Assembly (NCBI RefSeq): GCF_000488275.1
Contig: NZ_KI530762.1
Coordinates: forward strand, 1,706,971 to 1,770,970
From: Acinetobacter brisouii CIP 110357
Lineage (GTDB): Bacteria > Pseudomonadota > Gammaproteobacteria > Pseudomonadales > Moraxellaceae
DNA length: 64,000 bases
Reading direction: 5' to 3'
Positions 50,758 to 60,141 of the stretch are shown here, in pieces. The position numbers and the translations under genes were made by a program. Each line of letters starts with the position of its first letter. Position 1 is the first letter of the stretch. The notes under the pieces are model-generated. The model was not told the DNA's origin and did not search any database. It was given only the letters and a program-made list of their open reading frames with translations.

Positions 50758-51274
50758 ATGTCTAATTTAAAATCAACTTTTCAATATCTTTCAACTCGTT
50801 TAATTACACTTATCATTTTAAGTTCAAGTCATTCTGTATTTGCAGAGCAAACCACTTCTATATTTAGAAGCTTCCGAACAACCCCATTAGAAGCTTCCGA
50901 ACAACCCCCAAGCGAATACTCAACAGCAAACTGCACGAGAAGCAATAAAACAAACTGACACTGATATTAAACATCCAGAGGGATTCAACACTAAACTGAC
51001 AGCAGCTGAAATTGAAGCTATTCAGGCATGGAAGAATTTATATAGACGTAAAATTATGAATGCTTGGAATGTTCCTCCGCATAGTTCAGGACAAATCGCA
51101 AAAGTAAAAATTCAACTGGATTTAGACGGCAATGTGTTAAGTATAGACATTCAAAGCAACTCAAAAGAAATGCAAGACAGTATTCGTCAGGCCATTTTAC
51201 AATCAGCCCCTTATCCGCTCCCCGATGCTATTAAATATCGACAATTTTTTTATATAACTTTTACAGCAAAGTAA
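50758..51274 (+). pseudogene. Exported TolA domain III paralogue, broken by one extra C
   Basis: The frame from ATG 50758 starts with a signal peptide (about 1-30, cleavage near VFAEQ) and runs into stop after 66 residues. The second frame (from 50909 to 51274) encodes a domain equivalent to TolA domain III: AWKNLYRRKIMNAWNVPPHS and a C-terminal end FYITFTAK, closely parallel to SVWDVPSDST and SATFTAK of tolA upstream. If one of the five C at 50905-50909 is dropped, both join into a single 171-residue protein. A 23-bp tandem repeat (50864-50886, 50887-50908) ends in this C run. It has neither the membrane anchor nor the long helix. Either a recent null mutation or a sequencing error. Confidence 0.75.
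50864..50909 (+). repeat. Tandem 23-bp repeat with unequal C runs
   Basis: TTAGAAGCTTCCGAACAACC plus CCA occurs twice; the first copy has four C, the second five. Copy number or C-run slippage would switch the reading frame of the host gene. Confidence 0.85.
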
Positions 51275-51338
51275 TAGTTTATTTAACCCGCATGGTTTAG
51301 ATTGTGTAAAACCTTTTCACCCTAAGATCTGCATAACA

Positions 51339-52625
51339 ATGATGGAAATGAAACGTCAGCATCTTCTTGCCTTAGCTTTTGTTGCAGGATTGGGCTCTAC
51401 CCTATCCACAACGACCTCAGCTCAACTGCATCTTGAAATTGCCAAAGCACCTGAACAAGCACCTAAAATTGCGATTGTGCCATTTAGCAATGATCAAAGC
51501 ATTTACCCAATCGTAGAGACCGATCTTAATCGTTCGGGGCGCTTTAGCAGTGCATCACAAAACTTACCAACCAGTGGCAGTATCGACAATATCAATGCTA
51601 CCAACTGGAAAACTACAGGTATTCCTTATGTAGTGGTGGGTAAAATTACCGCCATCGATGCCAATACCAATCAAGTTCATTATCAGCTCTACGATGTAGA
51701 TAAACAAAAATACTTACTCAACGAAGTTTTAACTGTACCGACTTCTCGTATACGCCAAGCTGCCCATATGATGAGTGATGCCATTTATCAGGCACTCACA
51801 GGCATTCAAGGGGATTTCAGTGGTCGTATTGCCTATGTCTTACGAGATCCAAGTAATTCAGACAAACGCTACACTTTGCAAATTGCAGATACAGATGGTG
51901 AACGACCATTCACAGTTTTGTCTTCACACTATCCTATTCTGTCTCCAGCATGGACACCAGATGGTAAACAAATTGCATATGTCTCGTTTGAAACCAAACG
52001 CCCTGCAATTTATTTACAGGATTTATCGACAGGACAACGTCAGGTACTCACCAACTTCAAAGGTTTAAACGGCGCGCCAAGCTTCTCGCCAGATGGTAAA
52101 TCAATGTTGTTTACATCATCTATGGATGGAAACCCTGATATCTACCGTATGGATCTCGCGACTCACCAATATGAGCGCATTACCAATGATTCAGCGATTG
52201 ACACTGAAGCGCGTTACGCACCAGATGGTAAATCATTTATTTTTACCTCTGACCGAGGCGGCTCACCACAGATCTATCGCTATACGTTTGCCGATGGTTC
52301 AAGCAAACGCATCTCCTTCCGAGGAACGTTTAATGCACGCGGTACTCTCAGTGCTGACGGTCAAAAACTGGCGATGGTACATCGACCTGCAGGCAGCAAT
52401 TTTAAAGTTGCAATTCAGGATCTAAATTCTGGCGTACTGAATGTACTCACCCCAACTGACCTAGATGAATCACCAAGTTTTTCACCAAACGGGCAAATGG
52501 TGGTGTACGCCACTCATGAAGGCAATCGTGGTTTGCTGTCGATTATTTCGACCAATGGTCAATTCCGTATGAACCTTCCAAGTGAGCAAGGTGAAGTCCG
52601 TGAACCTGCATGGGCACCTAAATAA
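51339..52625 (+). CDS. tolB: Tol-Pal periplasmic protein TolB
   Basis: 428 residues. Signal peptide (about 1-30), D1 domain, then a six-bladed propeller with PxWTPDGKQIAYVS, PSFSPDGKSMLFTS and RYAPDGKSFIFTS repeats. Binds TolA and Pal. The first Met has no clear ribosome site; ATG 51348 is an alternative. Follows the broken domain III gene by 64 bp. Confidence 0.94.
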   Translation: MMEMKRQHLLALAFVAGLGSTLSTTTSAQLHLEIAKAPEQAPKIAIVPFSNDQSIYPIVETDLNRSGRFSSASQNLPTSGSIDNINATNWKTTGIPYVVVGKITAIDANTNQVHYQLYDVDKQKYLLNEVLTVPTSRIRQAAHMMSDAIYQALTGIQGDFSGRIAYVLRDPSNSDKRYTLQIADTDGERPFTVLSSHYPILSPAWTPDGKQIAYVSFETKRPAIYLQDLSTGQRQVLTNFKGLNGAPSFSPDGKSMLFTSSMDGNPDIYRMDLATHQYERITNDSAIDTEARYAPDGKSFIFTSDRGGSPQIYRYTFADGSSKRISFRGTFNARGTLSADGQKLAMVHRPAGSNFKVAIQDLNSGVLNVLTPTDLDESPSFSPNGQMVVYATHEGNRGLLSIISTNGQFRMNLPSEQGEVREPAWAPK

Positions 52626-52666
52626 TTTCAGTTTTTATTACATATCGTAATTGTGGAGTATCCATC

Positions 52667-53236
52667 GTGAAAACTTTAAAACTTCTTATCCTTCCAGTGT
52701 TGGCATCTACTGTAATTTTCACAGGATGTGCGAGTCGTAAACCAACAACTCAAGTTAATCCTACAACCAACCCATCAGGTACAACTACAGTCAATACTGC
52801 AGGTTTAAGCGACGATGCAGCACTTGATGCAAAGAACTTAAAAGGTGCTTCAGCGAAAGGTGTTACCGATGCTAACCGAGCATTCCTTGCTCAACGTGTT
52901 GTACATTTTGGTTATGACAGCAGTGACTTGTCATCTACTGACTATCAAACACTGCAAGCTCATGCTGACTTTTTAAAAGCGAATTCTGGTTCTAAGATCG
53001 CATTAACAGGTCATACCGATGAACGTGGTACACGTGAATACAATATGGCACTCGGTGAACGTCGCGCAAAATCAGTATTTAACTATCTGGTTTCTTACGG
53101 TGTTAACCCAACCCAACTTGATACCGTAAGCTATGGTAAAGAAATGCCAATTAACCCAGGGCATGATGAAAATGCATGGAAAGAAAACCGCCGCGTAGAA
53201 TTAAACTATGAAGCAGTGCCTCCACTTCTAAAATAA
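52667..53236 (+). CDS. pal: Peptidoglycan-associated lipoprotein Pal
   Basis: 189 residues, GTG start with GGAG upstream. Lipobox FTGC near residue 22, then a linker and an OmpA-like domain (TGHTDERGTREYNMALGERR) that binds diaminopimelate in peptidoglycan. It ends the tol operon, before a strong terminator. Confidence 0.95.
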   Translation: MKTLKLLILPVLASTVIFTGCASRKPTTQVNPTTNPSGTTTVNTAGLSDDAALDAKNLKGASAKGVTDANRAFLAQRVVHFGYDSSDLSSTDYQTLQAHADFLKANSGSKIALTGHTDERGTREYNMALGERRAKSVFNYLVSYGVNPTQLDTVSYGKEMPINPGHDENAWKENRRVELNYEAVPPLLK

Positions 53237-53250
53237 GCAATCTTTGTATT

Positions 53251-53280
53251 AAAAAAGCGCTCAAAATGGAGCGCTTTTTT
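53251..53280. terminator. Bidirectional terminator after pal
   Basis: AAAAAAGCGCTC-AAAATG-GAGCGCTTTTTT between convergent genes; its right edge touches the next gene's stop. Confidence 0.9.
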
Positions 53281-53479
53281 AATGATCGAGTACTTTTTTC
53301 GTAGTTTCATCAATTTTGCATGATTGCATCGATTCAATCAGATCATGCTTGTTAAATTCTTTGTATTCAGGTTTGGTCTCATAATTCGCCCAAGCCGATT
53401 TGACATTTTCATCAGTAATTTCATTAAAATCAATCGCTTCACTTGGCGTCGGCATGGCATCAAAAGTCTTTGTTGTCAT
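53279..53479 (-). CDS. Small acidic protein, function unknown
   Basis: 66 residues (MTTKTFDAMPTPSEAIDF...), charged and helical, with one Cys. AGGAT lies upstream of the ATG on the minus strand. It is convergent with pal and divergent from fbp. A real gene is likely because of the good ribosome site and terminator, but no family is recognised. Confidence 0.6.
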   Translation of the reverse strand: MTTKTFDAMPTPSEAIDFNEITDENVKSAWANYETKPEYKEFNKHDLIESMQSCKIDETTKKVLDH

Positions 53480-53657
53480 AACGATATCCTCTTTCCTCTT
53501 GTTATGATTTTAAAATAGCATGTTCTGCAAGACTTGCAAGCTGAAAAATAATGTCAATTGTGTCTATAAAATTTTTATTTTTTGCGGTTCTCATCTAAAA
53601 TATGCCCCAGCCGTTCTAGCCAAGAACATATTGCACAAAATTTGGAGCAACCTCATT

Positions 53658-54629
53658 ATGTCAACTGCCACATTATCCCAGTATTTAAAACAACAACAGG
53701 GAAATCTTACACCAGAACTAGCCAGTGTCATTGAAACGATTATTGAGAGCTGCAAGACGATTGATCAGGCATTGCAAAAAGGTGCGATTGCGGGAATTTT
53801 AGGTAGTGCAGAACACGAAAATGTTCAGGGCGAAACGCAAAAGAAACTTGATGTAATTTCTAACCAGATCTTAATTGATGCTCTACAAGTTCATCCACAC
53901 GTAGGTGGTTTAGCATCTGAAGAATTGGATACTTTTACTTCAGCGCAAGAAAATGGTCAATATCTGGTGTTGTTTGACCCTCTTGATGGCTCAAGCAATA
54001 TTGACATTAATATGTGTGTTGGCACAATTTTCTCAATTCTTCCTGCAAAAAATGCCGTGACCCAAGCGGAAGATTTCATGCAAGCTGGTGTTGATCAGGT
54101 TGCTGCAGGCTATGTGATGTATGGTCCATCGACCATGTTGGCACTGTCTGTAGGTGTTGGTACTGTTTTCTTTACCTATGATGTTGATAGTCAAGAGTTT
54201 GTATTAACCAAACAAGATATTAGCATTAGCCCTACAACTCAGGAATTTGCAATTAATGCATCTAACCAGCGCCACTGGGAACAACCTGTAAAACGTTATA
54301 TTAATGAATTACTTGAAGGTAAAACAGGCGTTCGCGGTAAAGACTTTAACATGCGTTGGGTCGCTTGTATGGTAGGTGATGTGCATCGTATTTTATGTCG
54401 TAGCGGTATTTTCATGTATCCGTATGACTTGAAAGACCCGAAAAAAGCAGGTCGTTTACGTTTGATGTATGAAGCAAACCCGATGAGCATGCTGGTTGAA
54501 CAAGCTGGCGGCGTAGCAACGACTGGTCGTGTTCGTATTCTAGACATTCAGCCAACTGAATTACACCAACGTGTACCTGTGATTTTGGGTAGTAAAGATG
54601 AAGTTGAACTTGTCACTAGCTACCACTAA
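53658..54629 (+). CDS. fbp: Fructose-1,6-bisphosphatase class I
   Basis: Gluconeogenic enzyme. From ATG 53658, 323 residues; the reading frame extends upstream to 53520, but that part is not conserved. [15 protein letters not shown] is the metal-binding motif, LASEELDTF the second acidic site, and [20 protein letters not shown] is near the C-terminus. GGAG lies about 12 bases before the ATG. Confidence 0.95.
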   Translation: MSTATLSQYLKQQQGNLTPELASVIETIIESCKTIDQALQKGAIAGILGSAEHENVQGETQKKLDVISNQILIDALQVHPHVGGLASEELDTFTSAQENGQYLVLFDPLDGSSNIDINMCVGTIFSILPAKNAVTQAEDFMQAGVDQVAAGYVMYGPSTMLALSVGVGTVFFTYDVDSQEFVLTKQDISISPTTQEFAINASNQRHWEQPVKRYINELLEGKTGVRGKDFNMRWVACMVGDVHRILCRSGIFMYPYDLKDPKKAGRLRLMYEANPMSMLVEQAGGVATTGRVRILDIQPTELHQRVPVILGSKDEVELVTSYH

Positions 54630-54654
54630 TTGATTTATCTTTTCTTGTTTTAGA

Positions 54655-54684
54655 CTTAGATGTAAGCTAAGCCTTACATCTAAG
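54655..54684 (+). other. Perfect hairpin between fbp and the methyltransferase gene
   Basis: CTTAGATGTAAG-CTAAGC-CTTACATCTAAG, 12 bp without mismatch. No T tract. It lies 11 bp before the next start. Confidence 0.55.
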
Positions 54685-54695
54685 CGGTTATTATT

Positions 54696-55472
54696 ATGTC
54701 CATGACTTTTCTTGCTTCAAAAGACAACGCAAAAATTAAACATCTGCGTGCCTTGATTGAGCAAAACCAATATCGTAAAAAACATCAGCAAACTGTTCTT
54801 GAAGGCACACATTTGTGTCTAGCATGGTTGCAAACACATAAAAATCTTGTTTCACTTTTTACTACCGAAGCGGCTCTAGAACACCCTGATCTGGAAAAAA
54901 TTCAGGAGCAGTATCAAGGGCAAATTTTTATTATTAGTGAAAGTTTATATAAAGATCTCAGCACACTAGGAACTTCTTTAGCATGTCTTGCGATTATTGA
55001 TATTCCAAAGCATGCACAAACTGTTGATTTGACTGTAGATACTCTTATTCTGGACGATGTTCAGGATCCTGGAAATGTCGGTACTTTACTGCGCTCGGCG
55101 GCAGCAGCAAATGTCAAACAGATCATCTGCACCAAAGGCGTTGCTGCACTTTGGTCTCCTCGTGTTTTACGTGCAGGTATGGGCGCCCAATTTTCGCTAT
55201 TATGCTTTGAAAATGCCGATCTCAGCTTATTATTACCTGATTTCAAGATTCCTGTTTATGTCACCAGTTCTCATCGTTCTGAAAGTTTATATGCTCAAAA
55301 CCTCAGCAAACCTTGTGTATGGATTCTAGGCAACGAAGGACAAGGCGCTTCTGAATATGCTTTAACTCATGCCAAAGCGGTTGCTATTCCACAACCAGGT
55401 GGACAAGAGTCTTTAAATGTTGCTATCGCAGGTTCGATCTGCTTATTTGAGATGGTGCGCCAGCGCCAATAA
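54696..55472 (+). CDS. TrmH/SpoU-family RNA 2'-O-methyltransferase
   Basis: 258 residues. An N-terminal substrate-binding domain (SMTFLASKDNAKIKHLRAL) precedes the SPOUT fold: LDDVQDPGNVGTLLRSAA, then GNEGQGASEYAL and IPQPGGQESLNVAIAGSICL forming the SAM knot. Whether it acts on tRNA or rRNA is not visible. ATG 54702 is an alternative start. Confidence 0.88.
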   Translation: MSMTFLASKDNAKIKHLRALIEQNQYRKKHQQTVLEGTHLCLAWLQTHKNLVSLFTTEAALEHPDLEKIQEQYQGQIFIISESLYKDLSTLGTSLACLAIIDIPKHAQTVDLTVDTLILDDVQDPGNVGTLLRSAAAANVKQIICTKGVAALWSPRVLRAGMGAQFSLLCFENADLSLLLPDFKIPVYVTSSHRSESLYAQNLSKPCVWILGNEGQGASEYALTHAKAVAIPQPGGQESLNVAIAGSICLFEMVRQRQ

Positions 55473-55610
55473 ATCGTTTCATTTATTTTACTTTAAGCCC
55501 TTTTTTACTCAAATTACTTTACACTGAAAAAATTTAGTAGAATTGTCAACCTTCCATGTTGTTTGAACGTTATTAGAAATACATTGTTGAAACAATATGG
55601 TGGGTATCCA

Positions 55611-56246
55611 ATGACAGGATTTTCCATCTCTATGGATCTAACACCAAAAGAGACCAAGTCTGAACTTAGTCAGTCAAAAACGACTGAACAACGTCTTAAG
55701 TTTTTTATGCAAGACGTGACTGGTCGTGCCTTGGTCATGATGGAAAATGCAACACAAGGGCAACAAGGTATTGCAATGGATCTGGTACAGGAAGCGTTTA
55801 TCTCCTTACACAAATCTTATGCCGATAAAGCAATTGATGAGTGGTACCCGTTGTTCTACACTATTTTAAACAATAAATTACAAGATTGGCGGCGCAAAGA
55901 AGCACGAAGAGCTCAACCCTTTTCACTTTTCAAGAAAATCAGTCTTGATGATGACAGTGAAGAAATTCTTGAAATTGAAGATCAGCAACAGCTCAACCCT
56001 TTTGATACACTAGATCAGGCAGTGACGATTGAAGAAATTCAACAGGCAATTCGCCAACTCCCTGTGCGTCAACAGCAGGCCTTCATGCTACGCGCTTGGG
56101 AAGGCTTTGATACCCAAACCACTGCTCAAATTATGAATTGTAGCGAAGGTAGTGTAAAAACCCACTATCACCGCGCTATACAAGGTTTAAGAACAGCATT
56201 AGCACACCTTAATCCACATATTGGAGGATCATCACATGAAGAATGA
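55611..56246 (+). CDS. ECF sigma factor
   Basis: 211 residues from ATG 55611 (GGTGGGT upstream; a TTG at 55563 is an alternative). Region 2 (about 20-100: DLVQEAFISLHKSYADKAI) and region 4 (about 145-205: FDTQTTAQIMNCSEGSVKTH) are clear. It overlaps the next gene by 11 bp. Its target genes are unknown. Confidence 0.88.
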   Translation: MTGFSISMDLTPKETKSELSQSKTTEQRLKFFMQDVTGRALVMMENATQGQQGIAMDLVQEAFISLHKSYADKAIDEWYPLFYTILNNKLQDWRRKEARRAQPFSLFKKISLDDDSEEILEIEDQQQLNPFDTLDQAVTIEEIQQAIRQLPVRQQQAFMLRAWEGFDTQTTAQIMNCSEGSVKTHYHRAIQGLRTALAHLNPHIGGSSHEE

Positions 56247-56568
56247 TGATTTTGCAAAAAAAATTACGCAACGTCTTGACCACCTCGCAGAAACACATAA
56301 AGATAAAAATGTGTTGATGTATCAGGTCATCGAAAAAGTGCATGCAGAGAAAGCTCATCGCCACTCGATGTGGAAAATGACAGGCTTTGCTCTTGCAGCG
56401 ACCTTAACTGGGTTCTTGGTATTACCCACTGCATTCAATTTCTCTGAGAAAAGCCATCCTCAGCAGACAATTGTAAATAACAATACCAATAAGCTTTCAC
56501 CACAAATGGTCGAAGATTTGGAAATGGTCATGGTATTTGGAGAGGATCATAATTCTCATGGCAGTTAA
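56236..56568 (+). CDS. One-pass membrane protein (DUF3619-like), possible anti-sigma
   Basis: 110 residues from ATG 56236, with GGAGG eight bases upstream. Cytoplasmic helix (about 1-45), one membrane span (MTGFALAATLTGFLVLPTAF, about 49-68), and a short periplasmic tail. In beta-proteobacteria a DUF3619 gene sits in the same place next to an ECF sigma gene; an anti-sigma role is inferred. Overlaps the next gene by 11 bp. Confidence 0.65.
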   Translation: MKNDDFAKKITQRLDHLAETHKDKNVLMYQVIEKVHAEKAHRHSMWKMTGFALAATLTGFLVLPTAFNFSEKSHPQQTIVNNNTNKLSPQMVEDLEMVMVFGEDHNSHGS

Positions 56569-56989
56569 GAAAGTGACTTTAGCTTTTTGTGCACTTGCTT
56601 TCTTGCAAACCAGTTTTGCAGGATTTGAACGCTTTTGGCCATTTAACACAAAAAGCACCACAACTGCTCAAGTCGATGATAACTGGGACGAGTTGACAGC
56701 GGAGCAGCAAAAACAACTGATTCAGCGCTATCAAAATCTCAAAGAGATGCCTACTCAGCAGAGTAACAGCATTCAGCAACGAATGGACTGGTTTACGCAA
56801 CTACCAGAACAAGAACAACAGCGTATGCGCGATGTATGGCAACAAATGAGTACACAGCAACGTCAAACCATGCGACTACGCATGCAAAAAGCCAAAACAC
56901 TACAAGAGCGTAATTTGATCCGTCAGGAATATATGCAAAAATTCCAGCAGATCAATCACACTGCGCCAACACCAACACCTTCAAGTTAA
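56558..56989 (+). CDS. Exported DUF3106-family protein
   Basis: 143 residues from ATG 56558 (GGAGAGG upstream). Signal peptide about 1-21 (cleavage after SFA). The mature part is a Gln/Arg-rich helical protein: WDELTAEQQKQLIQRYQNLK and MRDVWQQMSTQQRQTMRL. Last gene of the sigma operon; its stop codon overlaps the hda stop in a TTAA shared by both strands. Confidence 0.75.
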   Translation: MAVKKVTLAFCALAFLQTSFAGFERFWPFNTKSTTTAQVDDNWDELTAEQQKQLIQRYQNLKEMPTQQSNSIQQRMDWFTQLPEQEQQRMRDVWQQMSTQQRQTMRLRMQKAKTLQERNLIRQEYMQKFQQINHTAPTPTPSS

Positions 56990-57708
56990 TGAGAGAATGA
57001 TGTTTGCTGATATTCATCAATCAGTGCATAAATTTGACGTAATGTCGCATTTGACAACTTGGTTTTTTCACCTTTGAGTAGTTTTTCTAAACGCTCAACT
57101 GCCTGTAATAACAAAGATGCCTGATGTGGACCATTCAACAATAAATAATCAATAATTTGCTGATCGAGATGGACACCCCGACGTCCCAATACCGAAAGCA
57201 CCAAAGCCTGTCGGTCAGCATATAAACTCCCATTCGGCAATTTCACACTCACAGCCTGTGTCAAGCGTGACTGTAGATCAGGTAACTCAAGTTTGAGTTC
57301 AATAGGCGCGTAACGTGATGAAAATACCAACTGCCGACCTTCCTGATCACTATTATTAATCAGGTGAAATACGGCTTTTTGCCAGTGTTTTACACCACTA
57401 ATTGCCTCGATATCATCCAAGGCAACCAAATCATATTGTTCTAATGAAGTAATGGCTTCAATTGGCGCATCTAGCAATTGCAATAATGAAACTTGAATTG
57501 CTGTTTTACCAATTTCACAATAAGAATCACAAATTGCCGACAGAAGATGACTTTTCCCTGTCCCTGCTCCGCCATAAACATAAAAACGGTTGACTAACCC
57601 TGCATGTAGCTGGCGAATTGCATCAATGACATGCCCCCAACTTGGCCCTGAAAAATCACTGATTCGGGCATCAAGTTGAGGTTCTATGTCGAGTTGTAAT
57701 TGACGCAT
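56986..57708 (-). CDS. hda: DnaA-regulatory inactivator Hda
   Basis: Turns DnaA-ATP into DnaA-ADP with the beta clamp. From ATG 57708 it is 240 residues and begins MRQLQLDIE, whose QLxL element is the clamp-binding motif; an ATG at 57744 adds 12 residues. AAA+ core: YGGAGTGKSHLL, LVALDDIEAISG, and a C-terminal helical domain. The gene after the PerM-type permease on the same strand. Confidence 0.9.
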   Translation of the reverse strand: MRQLQLDIEPQLDARISDFSGPSWGHVIDAIRQLHAGLVNRFYVYGGAGTGKSHLLSAICDSYCEIGKTAIQVSLLQLLDAPIEAITSLEQYDLVALDDIEAISGVKHWQKAVFHLINNSDQEGRQLVFSSRYAPIELKLELPDLQSRLTQAVSVKLPNGSLYADRQALVLSVLGRRGVHLDQQIIDYLLLNGPHQASLLLQAVERLEKLLKGEKTKLSNATLRQIYALIDEYQQTSFSH

Positions 57709-57730
57709 AAATGCACATGTACCTAGAGTT

Positions 57731-58924
57731 TTATTCTGGATCAATCTTACTTGATTTTTGGCTATCTTGCTGATTTTTTATTGTTATATCAACATTAATA
57801 TTTTCAGCATCGACATGGACACTCTTGCCGTTTTCTCCGTCAAGTATGACCTGCGCTGATTTTCCATACCACAGACTACTTTCATAAAACTCACGCGCAT
57901 GTTTTAAGAGTACCACAATGATTGCGGCAACAGGCAGCGCAATCAACATGCCCAGAATACCACCTAAATGAGCCCCAGCCAAAACCGCAAAAACCACGGC
58001 AACTGGAGACAAACCGATTTTATCACCCAACAAAAATGGCTGTAAAATATACCCTTCTATCGCCTGTCCGATCATAAAAACAACGCCCACAAGAAACAAC
58101 TGCATCCAGTCAATGCCAAACTGGAATAACGTTGCGATCACAGCGGAAATAATCCCGACTGCAAAGCCCAGGTAAGGAATAATACTCGCTAGACCCGCCA
58201 CCATGCCAATGATTAAGCCCACTTCCAAACCAATGATCTGTAAGCCAACAGCATAAACCACACCCAACAAGAACATGACTAAAATTTGCCCTTTGACAAA
58301 TGCCCCCAATACCATGTGACAGTCACGTACAATCCGCATGGTAGTTTTTTCGTACGGGCGTGGAATCAAGCGATGCATCTGCTTGAGCATACGCTCCCAA
58401 TCCAGCAAGAAGTAGAATGTAATAATCGGCACCAATACGACCGTACCGCCGATCTGGATAAAATTCAATCCCGATTGAGCAAGGCGAAGCACCAAAGTCT
58501 GAATATTATCAATACTATAATTTGTCTTGATATACTGCATAATCGCATTTGACATCTGATCTGTGTCTATACGCATAGGCACAAGATTAAAAGTGCGTTC
58601 CGCCCATGGCAAGAAATGATGGTTGACCCAGTGCACGCCAGCTGGAATGCTATCACGGGCATAAATCACCTGTTTCCAGACCAAAGGTACGACATACCAA
58701 AGCGCAAAGGTTAAGCCAACACTAATACCTAGAAATACCACACAGGTTGATAGCCAGCGTGGTAACCCCAACTTTGACAAACGCGCGACCAGTGGGCTGA
58801 ACAGATAAGCAATGAAAAATGCCCCAACAAATGGAATGACAACAGGTTTAAGTAAATAAATCAGCCACAGTAATAGCGCAATAATTATCAAAATAAAGAT
58901 ACGACGTAATGGACGATCGATCAT
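57731..58924 (-). CDS. AI-2E/PerM-family permease
   Basis: 397 residues with about eight membrane spans (LFIAYLFSPLVARLSKLG; GLASIIPYLGFAVGIISAVI) and a C-terminal soluble tail (about 340-397). The family includes AI-2 exporters and putative Na+/H+ antiporters; the substrate is unknown. Divergent from purM, 22 bp from hda. Confidence 0.85.
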   Translation of the reverse strand: MIDRPLRRIFILIIIALLLWLIYLLKPVVIPFVGAFFIAYLFSPLVARLSKLGLPRWLSTCVVFLGISVGLTFALWYVVPLVWKQVIYARDSIPAGVHWVNHHFLPWAERTFNLVPMRIDTDQMSNAIMQYIKTNYSIDNIQTLVLRLAQSGLNFIQIGGTVVLVPIITFYFLLDWERMLKQMHRLIPRPYEKTTMRIVRDCHMVLGAFVKGQILVMFLLGVVYAVGLQIIGLEVGLIIGMVAGLASIIPYLGFAVGIISAVIATLFQFGIDWMQLFLVGVVFMIGQAIEGYILQPFLLGDKIGLSPVAVVFAVLAGAHLGGILGMLIALPVAAIIVVLLKHAREFYESSLWYGKSAQVILDGENGKSVHVDAENINVDITIKNQQDSQKSSKIDPE

Positions 58925-59027
58925 GTATTTGCCTACTTCAATTTATAAGATTATTTATTAAGGGTAATTTAATAAGCAAAGATAACATTTTCGTGCATAA
59001 ATAACGTAAGAATTTCGTATATTAGGT

Positions 59028-59033
59028 TATAAT
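59028..59033 (+). promoter_or_regulatory. Candidate purM -10 element
   Basis: TATAAT, 27 bp before the purM ATG; a -35 is not obvious. Tentative. Confidence 0.45.
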
Positions 59034-59060
59034 CTGCGGCCAAAGCGGAGACTTCTTCAT

Positions 59061-60131
59061 ATGAGCAACTCGACTTCCAATTCAAATACTGGCTTAAGCT
59101 ACAAAGATGCAGGCGTAGACATCGAAGCAGGTGATGCACTTGTCGATCGCATCAAATCTGTCGCAAAACGCACAACTCGTCCAGAAGTAATGGGCGGACT
59201 AGGCGGCTTTGGTGCATTATGTAAAATTCCAAAGGGCTATGAAGAGCCTGTTTTGGTTTCAGGCACCGATGGCGTAGGCACAAAATTACGCCTTGCCCTT
59301 AACTTAAATCGTCATGACACTATTGGTCAAGACCTTGTTGCTATGTGCGTTAACGATCTTTTGGTTTGTGGCGCAGAACCCCTTTTCTTCCTTGACTACT
59401 ATGCAACTGGACACTTGAATGTTGACGTTGCTGCAAATGTCGTTACGGGTATTGGTAAAGGTTGTGAGCTTGCAGGCTGTGCATTGGTCGGCGGTGAGAC
59501 TGCTGAAATGCCTGGCATGTATGAAGGTGAAGATTACGACCTAGCAGGTTTTGCTGTTGGCGTGGTTGAACAAAGCAAAATCATTGATGGTTCAAAAGTC
59601 AAAGCTGGTGATATCTTAATCGGTGTTGCATCTTCTGGTGCACATTCAAACGGTTATTCTCTACTACGCAAAATTTTAGACGTTAAAAATGTTGATTTAA
59701 CGCAAATCGTTGATGGTCGCCCACTTGCAGATGCTGCAATGGAACCAACACGCATTTATGTAAAACCAGTACTTGAACTTTGCAAACAAGTAGATGTTCA
59801 TGCTATGGCGCATATCACAGGTGGCGGTCTACCAGGTAACCTTCCACGTGTATTGCCTAATGGTGCTCAAGCAGTGATTAACGAAAGCTCTTGGGAATGG
59901 TCAGAGTTGTTCCAGTTACTACAACGCGAAGGTAATGTTGAACGCTTTGAAATGTACCGCACATTTAACTGTGGCGTTGGTATGGTCATCGCTGTAGATG
60001 CAAGTGAAGCAGATAAAGCCATCGACATTTTAAATGCTCAAGGCGAAAAAGCATGGAAAATTGGTCATATCCAAGAAAATGCTGAATCTGTTGAAGGTGC
60101 AGACGAAAAAATTCGTGTGTTATTTGCATAA
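59061..60131 (+). CDS. purM: Phosphoribosylformylglycinamidine cyclo-ligase (AIR synthetase)
   Basis: Fifth step of purine synthesis. 356 residues. [55 protein letters not shown] and [16 protein letters not shown] are family landmarks. purN follows 10 bp later, as in many bacteria. Confidence 0.96.
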   Translation: MSNSTSNSNTGLSYKDAGVDIEAGDALVDRIKSVAKRTTRPEVMGGLGGFGALCKIPKGYEEPVLVSGTDGVGTKLRLALNLNRHDTIGQDLVAMCVNDLLVCGAEPLFFLDYYATGHLNVDVAANVVTGIGKGCELAGCALVGGETAEMPGMYEGEDYDLAGFAVGVVEQSKIIDGSKVKAGDILIGVASSGAHSNGYSLLRKILDVKNVDLTQIVDGRPLADAAMEPTRIYVKPVLELCKQVDVHAMAHITGGGLPGNLPRVLPNGAQAVINESSWEWSELFQLLQREGNVERFEMYRTFNCGVGMVIAVDASEADKAIDILNAQGEKAWKIGHIQENAESVEGADEKIRVLFA

Positions 60132-60141
60132 AGAAAATCGC

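Noticed and set aside
53520..53657. N-terminal extension of fbp
   Set aside because: Not conserved in the family; the ATG at 53658 has a ribosome site and fits the normal length.
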